A DNA stretch of 6,996 nucleotides from Anaerolineae bacterium. GTDB taxonomy: Bacteria > Chloroflexota > Anaerolineae > Aggregatilineales > Aggregatilineaceae. The position numbers and the translations under genes are program-made. The stretch covers positions 1 through 6,996 of the forward strand of contig JAFGJA010000015.1 of assembly GCA_016929355.1 (NCBI GenBank), given 5' to 3'. Positions 1-6,600 of the stretch are shown one piece after another (within the stretch, counting starts at the first letter, position 1; each line of letters begins with the position of its first letter). The notes below the pieces were generated by a model. The model was not told the origin of the DNA. It ran no database searches and was given only the letters and a program-made list of their open reading frames with translations.

Positions 1-681
1 GGTGTTTGTTTGCCGGTAGCGATATAAAAATTCCGCCACCGCAAAATCAATTTCTTCGTCAATATCCCACGCTTCCAGGCGATCAATCTCGAACATCAGG
101 GGGCGCTCACCGATGCGATTGTGTTTGCGCAGCAGAATATCGCGGGTGAATAGATACAGATTCGAATTTTCTTCCATGACCGGTGGCAAGTCCTGCGTCC
201 GTAACAGGATGGCCGGATTATGATTGACCGGCAGCGTGAGTTGATCCCAGAGCCGGGTTTGCCAGCGCGTCACGCCAAACAGCGAATCGTAGATCGGATA
301 CGCCTCTAAAAACTGCGCAATCGCGCGTTTGATCGTATCCACTTTGAGCAGGGGATTAGTCGCGTGCGTTTGCAGGTAAAAATCCGAGGCAACCTGCGCC
401 GTATCGTGCAGCAGCACATCATTCATGGGAATTGTCCCCGCGCGCAAATGTGCCGGACGGTCAATCACCTGCACATGGGGAAACGCCGCCGCAATATCCG
501 CTTGCAAAAGGGGGCTGTCCGTATCCACCAGAATCGTCGTGATGGGATCGCACTGCGACAGCGTCGTCAGGATATAATGATACAACGGTTGGCCGTTAAA
601 CAGCCGGTAATTTTTGCCGGGAACGCGCTCGCTCTGATGGCGCATCGGGACCAGGGCGGTAATGGTGGGCGGAGTTATCAT
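1..681 (-). CDS. CMP-nonulosonate (acylneuraminate) cytidylyltransferase-like protein, 3' end cut by window
   Basis: The frame is open from an ATG at 681 to the window edge and gives 227 residues with no stop, so the C-terminus is missing. The N-terminus carries the nucleotide-binding signature of the CMP-sialate/CMP-KDO synthetase family (CTP_transf_3): ALVPMRHQSERVPGKN at residues 9-24, with the PGKN form typical of NeuA-like enzymes rather than the PGKP of KdsB. Further family marks are VDTDS (52-56), QTHATNPLL (104-112, the position of QPTSPL in NeuA), ENSNLYLF (171-178) and a C-terminal IDRLEAWDIDEEIDFAVAE stretch (199-217). The family transfers CMP from CTP onto the anomeric hydroxyl of a nonulosonic acid in the cytoplasm, giving the donor for sialyltransferases and Maf-type transferases. 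The gene begins 12 bases after the stop of the giant glycosyltransferase gene, so the two are almost certainly cotranscribed. The start is well supported by an SD six bases upstream. The actual sugar (Neu5Ac, Leg, Pse or KDO-like) cannot be read from the sequence. Confidence 0.88.
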   Translation of the reverse strand, partial: MITPPTITALVPMRHQSERVPGKNYRLFNGQPLYHYILTTLSQCDPITTILVDTDSPLLQADIAAAFPHVQVIDRPAHLRAGTIPMNDVLLHDTAQVASDFYLQTHATNPLLKVDTIKRAIAQFLEAYPIYDSLFGVTRWQTRLWDQLTLPVNHNPAILLRTQDLPPVMEENSNLYLFTRDILLRKHNRIGERPLMFEIDRLEAWDIDEEIDFAVAEFLYRYRQTNT

Positions 682-687
682 GACGCT

Positions 688-693
688 TCCCCT
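688..693 (-). promoter_or_regulatory. Ribosome binding site of the cytidylyltransferase gene
   Basis: AGGGGA read on the minus strand, followed by a six-base spacer (AGCGTC) and the ATG at 681. It fills half of the 12-base gap after the TAG stop of the upstream gene, and fixes the start of the cytidylyltransferase. No terminator-like hairpin fits in this gap, which supports one transcript for both genes. Confidence 0.75.
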
Positions 694-3600
694 CTACACA
701 ATCTTGCGGAAAACAGCCGTGCGCCAGCCTGCACCTACAAACACCAACTGCTCATGCTGGCGCAGTTCTTCATCGACAAAGCGCGTGACTTCGGGCCAAT
801 CGTCGGCCTGATAATCATCCAGAATCAAGTAGCCACCGCGTTCCACCGTATCCAGATACAACTCGCAATCCATCTTCACCCCGGCATACGAGTGATCGCC
901 ATCCACAACCATCACGTCAACCGGAGCCTGATGGACGCGCGCAATGGCGGCGTCGTCGGTGCTGTAATGTGGAATCAGATCGACCTGGGCGGGCGGGACG
1001 CCGAGCGTTTGCAGATTCTCGCGCAAAATGCGCTCATTAACGGGCTGATCGGTGATGATGTCGCGCAAGCCCTGCTGGTAATAGCCGGTGAGCGGGTCGA
1101 TCAGCGTCAACTGAATCGTTTCAAAGTAGTCGCGGTTGAGGTCGTAGAGCAACCCGGCTCCCAAACCAAACAACGTCCCAATTTCCAGGATGCGGATCGT
1201 CGTGGTGGGCACACTGCGCACAATTAAGGCGCGCAGCAGAATATCCTGCACATTGGTTGCCAGCCGCCCCCGGCACATATTCTCCGCCGTATTGATGCGG
1301 TTGACCATGTAAGCGAGGGGTTGGCGCGTCAATTTGAACCCTAATTTTTTGCTCCACTCGTTGGTAAACGTCTGCATATCTTGTTCAGTCAAGCCCCGGC
1401 TGAAATGCGCGTAACTCCGTTTGGTGAGCGCGCCGCTCGCCACCAGATCGAGTTTGAGTTCCTGCTGCGCCGCTTTCATCTGGTCCGCTACCTGATCTTC
1501 AAGTTGGGCGACCTGTTGGGCGAGTTCGTTCTCAAAATGCGTGACCTGCTGCGCGATCTGCTCCTCAAGCTGCGTGACATGGTGCGTCAGGGCAGCAAAT
1601 TCGGGCGATAAAGCCGCCGGAGGTTGGGTGGCGAACTGGTTGAGGACCAAATCCAGGTCCATGAAGGAAAACAATTGCAAAGCAGATTGGGCATTACAGT
1701 TGGTGACGGTCACGCCCGTGCCCTGGATCACCGCCTGCACCGCCTGCCAGGATGCGCGGTGGGTGGGCGCAGCCGGATCGGGGTTGGGGACAGGAAAACG
1801 ATCCCCGATCTGTTGGTAGTCATCGAAGAAGTAATTCGGATTCTGCGCGGGCGTGCGGGTCATCTCTAGCAGGGGGTCATCACTCGAAGGCCCATCAACC
1901 GTCGCTGTGCCGTTGATGCGATCCATGTAATTCAGGTCAATGCCCAGCAGGTACAGGTCCGTATAACCGAGGTACACGCCCCACAATACCGCATGTCCAC
2001 CTGTCGTGATCGGCTGCGCTTGCAAGAGCGGTTGGTAGGTTTGCTCCTGCTCCAAGAAAAACACGGCGGGATGACCGCGTAATACCGGATAGCGTTCGAG
2101 GATGGCTTCGCGCAGGAAAAACAACCGGATGCCATTCTGCGCGCGTTCTTGGATCAGCCGGTAGATGGCATCCGCATGGGACAGCATAACGACGGTATCC
2201 ATGCAGCAATAATACGTCGGATACCAGCCGATGCGATCCCAATGGCGATACGCGGCATTCATCCCCACTGTATCGAACGAATCAAGACGGTGAAAGTCAA
2301 AATCGCGCAGCGAGGGGCCATTGCCAACGATCAACAGGCGCGTATCATGAGCAAAACGCAGCGTTTGCCGCCGCGCCTGCGCCGCGAGTTGGTCGAGATA
2401 TTGGATATGGTGGCCCAACGCCGCCAAGCGAGTCTGTAACGTCTGGTACTGCGCCGCGAAGTGCGGCATCTGCTGCGCGATCTGGCCCTCAAGCCGGGTC
2501 ATTTGCTGCGTCAATTGGCCCTCAAGCTGCGTTACGCGCGATGTGACCTGGGTGGCGAGTTGGGTCGATTGGTCCGCAATGCGCTTCTCAAGGTGCGTCA
2601 TCTGGCGCGACAGGTGCGCAAATTCCGGCAAAGTGGTAAGCGGCGGCGGCGCGTCCAGTTGATCCAGCACAACATCCAGGTCCATGACCGGAAAGATGCG
2701 CAAAGCCGATTGGGGATTGCAGTTTGTGATCGAGATATTGGTGTCTTGCAAGATCGTTTGCACTTCATGCCAGGACGCCATCTGCACCGGCGAATCGGGA
2801 TTGGGGTTGGGCAGATGGTAGCGATCCCCGGCCTGCTGGTAATCGTCAAAAAAGTAGTTGGGATTATGGTCGGGCGTTTGCGTGATTTCCAGCACGGAAC
2901 CTTCGATCAACGCGGCATCGTCGATGACTTCGACGTAGTTCAGGTCAATGCCCAGCAGGTACAATTCCGTATAGCCCAAATACACGCCCCACAATGCCGA
3001 TTGCCCCCCGGTAGTGATACGGCGCGCCTGCAACACCGGCTGATACTCCCGCTCGTATTCGAGGAACAGCACCGCCGGATGTTCCAGCAAGGAGGGATAG
3101 CGTTCCAGGATCGTTTCCCGCAAAAAGAATAACCGGATGCCGTTCTGGTCCTGCTCTTGAATCAGCCGGTAAATTTCGTCCGCGTGGGACATGATCACCG
3201 TCGTGTCCATGCAGCAATAATACGTTGGATACCAATCAATGCGATCCCAATGGCGATACGCCGCATTCATCCCCAGGGTGTCAAATCCACTGAGGCGGTG
3301 GAAGTCAAAATCGCGCAGCGAGGGGCCATTCCCCAGAATAAACAAGTGGGTATCATGCCGGAAACGGAGCGTCTGCCGCCGGGCCTGGGCCGAATACCGC
3401 TCGACAAATTGCAGATGTTTGTTCAGCAGAGACAGACTCGCCTGGGTAGCGTGCCGGTGCGCTTCAAATTGTTTTTTTTGTTGGACCACCTGCGCATCGA
3501 GATCGATGATCTGGCCGGATGACTGCTCCCTGATCTGCCGGTCCTGGCGTTTGAGCCGGGATAATTCATCCGTGATCGTTGTGATCTCCGTTTGCAGCGT

Positions 3601-6600
3601 ATCGACGTTGGTGAAATTGAGATCGGCGCGCTGCCCAATGCGGGTCATGTTCTGGTAAATGCCGATCACCGCGTTCCCGACCAACGCTAACCCCAACAAC
3701 GCGCTCACCAGACCCAATGGCAACGCCAGCGCGGGCAGGGCAAAAGCGAGGCCCGCACACAGGACAATCGCCAACGCTAACGCACCCGGCGGCCCGGCGT
3801 AATAGGTCATGATGCGGGTTAAACGATTACGCCAAAAACCTTTACTCACAGAGGCAGTCTCCTTTAAGGGGGGTAATGGGTCTTGCGCCGGGGGAGGATC
3901 GTCATGGGCGGCCCGATCAGCAGGGGTGCTCCGGCGCTGGCTGGCGGCTTTAAGCAGCACATCCTGAAACCTCTGCCGGGTGCGGTGGCAATTGCGCTGT
4001 TCACATACAAAGTCGTGCGCGGCCAGCGCCAACGTCCGGCAGCGTTCCGGCGCGGTGGCGAGTTCCCGAATGGTTTCCGCCAACTGCTCAACGCCCTGGG
4101 TGCTGACCACAACCGCCGCTTCGGACGCGCGCAAGTAGTCGATAGTGTGAATAGCAAGCGGCCCGTAGGCTAAAAGCACCGCGCCACTCGCCATACATTC
4201 CGGCAGTTTGTTCGCCATCGAGAGCCGGGTATAACGAATAGATACCTCGTCAAAGTTATAGGCGATCACCATCGCATCGGCGCTGGTCAGCAAGCGCTGA
4301 TAGTCTGGCAGCGCGGGTTCGGAATCATAAACCGCCACGCCCCGCAAGCCCTGCACCGCCGGTAGCACATTGGCTTTCCAGTAGGGCATGGTATAGATTT
4401 CAAACCGGCAAGCGACTGTATCCTGCAACCGATCCACCGCCTGCGCGATTTCAACCACGCTAGTATAGGTCATGTCCTCGGCCAACCCGCCCATATACCG
4501 GATGGTAAACGTTTCCGCACCATACGCGCGCTGCTGGATCATCGCGCGGGTCGGCCAATGATCGGGCGTGATACAGTTCGCAACGGGAACAAAGGTCAGC
4601 CCATAACGCCGTTCATATTCCGCCGCCATCTTGGTACTGATGCTCAACCGCCCGTCCGCTTGAGCAAGCAAATGGCGCAGCGCGTGATCGGCTGACGCAT
4701 AAGCCGCCGCGTCTTGATAACGCAAGCGCTCGATCCAATCATCCATGATGTGCATGACCAACGGCACATGAAGCTGATCGATTAGAAATTGCACCAGTTG
4801 GTCAAACTGCGGCGTTTCCACCACAGGCCGGTAATAGATCACCGCCGGGTTGAAGGATTGGCAGGCGCAGCGAATGTCCGCCAAAGGCATGATCTGCTGC
4901 GTTTGTGATGCCGGGACATACAACCCGACTTCATCGCCCACCGCAAAGACTTGCAAGAGATCGCCCGGCGGAAAATCAGCGAACAGCGTCGATTTGAGCT
5001 GCCCCGTTGCCGAAAGGCTGTCCATCGCGGTCATATCAATGATCAACGTGCGCGGCAATGTTTCGGTACGTGGCTGGTCGGGTCGGGACGATACACAGTC
5101 TAATTCATGTTGCAAATCGCCGCGCCGAAACACCTCCAATTGGCCCCCCACCGTGCAATTCACAATCTCGCGTCCATCCGCCGCGAACGCCTCGCGCGCC
5201 AGGAGATAGACCTCCTCCATTTTGGCAACGTCGGCGGCTTGCCATTTTTTTCCCTTAAAATAGGTGGGATCAAAATGGTTTTCGTCGTCGGTTGTTTGGT
5301 CAATGATCGCGCCTTCGACCACGCCGGGCGGTTGGACATAGCTGTGATCAAACCCGATCAGCACGACCTTACGATAGCCCAAGCCATAGGCCAACTGCAT
5401 ATTAAAAAAGGAAACGGTGTGCCGCCAGGACATATTCTCGAATATATCGGTGCTGAACTGGCGATGCCCGGTGGCGTTGACGAAATAGGTACGTTCATCC
5501 GGCTGGATGCAATAGGCTAACCAACACGGCACAATCTTAGCAACACCCTCAAGCCGGTTGATCATGGCGCTGCTTTGTTCGGCCACGAGATAATTCACCA
5601 CCGTGAAGTAGGTCGCGTGCTTCAGCAATTCCTCACTGAGAAACGCATTATTGGAGATGATGACATCATGCCCCGCCAGCAGCGCGAGATCGGTGGCTTG
5701 CAGGCTCGGCCCATTCCCCACAATGACACACGTATCATGCTGGCGCGATTGCATCCGGCCTTGCAGAAACACCCGCGAACGCGCGATCTGCTGCTGGAGC
5801 CAATTTTCCGCAATGGCCCACTGCCGGGAACCTACCGTAAAGGTGCTGTGATCCGCCGGGGCGATCTTGCCCACTGGAACAGGCTGTACGGGGGCGGCTG
5901 GCGCGATCCCCAAACGCTGCATTTCCTGCCACGTATCCCGGTAACTCCGCTCACGCGCGTGATCCTGCAAGACACGGTAGGCGTCGTAATCGGTGTTATA
6001 CGCGCGGAGGAGTTGGCGATAGGTGCGAACCACTGCGGCCTCGTTGGTCAAGTCATGCGTGGCCGCCTGGGTCATGATCCCATCATACCCTTCGACCAGA
6101 TACTCCGCGTAGCTGCGCAGCCAGACATGGTTTACATAGCCAAAATGCGTTTTGACCAACGCGCAGATTTCGGCATAGGATTTATCGCGCTGTCCGTATG
6201 TTTTATTGTCCAGATGATACCGCGCGACAGCTAACTGCTCATCGAGATACGCAACCGTAATCCCGGCCTTGACGCAGCGAATCCAGTAATCGTAATCCAG
6301 CGCAAAATGGAGGTCGGCGCGCAGCAAACCCACCCGTTGCATAGCGGCCCGCTTGATGAATACGGCGGGCTGGATCAATCCGACCTGATAGTGAAGCGTC
6401 CAGGGGAGCGTGTCCGGCGCATCATTGACAAACGCATTCCGCAGCCACACCCCGTTTTCATCCACATACACCGCGTTGCCGTAGACCATATCCGGCGCGT
6501 CCGGTTGCTGAAAACGCGCGACTACACGCGCGAACACGTCAGGGGTTGCGTAATAATCATCCGAATTGATCCAGGCAATAATATCACCGGCGGCGCGCTG

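Noticed and set aside
364..1227. Plus-strand open frame of 287 codons
   Set aside because: It lies opposite the methyltransferase end of the giant gene and the start of the cytidylyltransferase gene, both with clear family motifs. Its own translation is Arg/His/Gln-rich with no recognisable motif, so it is a shadow frame.
2434..2598. 33-base repeats considered as a CRISPR array or DNA-level satellite
   Set aside because: The repeats are contiguous without spacers, in frame, and conserved at the protein level as coiled-coil units rather than as identical DNA.
2461..3132. Plus-strand open frame of 223 codons
   Set aside because: Antisense to GT42-like copy A and the hendecad coil. It is produced by repeated codon patterns and has no domain signature.
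5119..5733. Annotation of the first GNGPSL domain as a true 6-hydroxymethylpterin pyrophosphokinase
   Set aside because: The MptE name comes from remote archaeal homology. Fusion to glycosyltransferases and the neighbouring CMP-sugar synthetase make a glycan role more likely, and no other pterin gene is visible.
5575..6234. Plus-strand open frame of 219 codons
   Set aside because: Antisense to the GT2/MptE-like part of the giant gene, with no recognisable family features.
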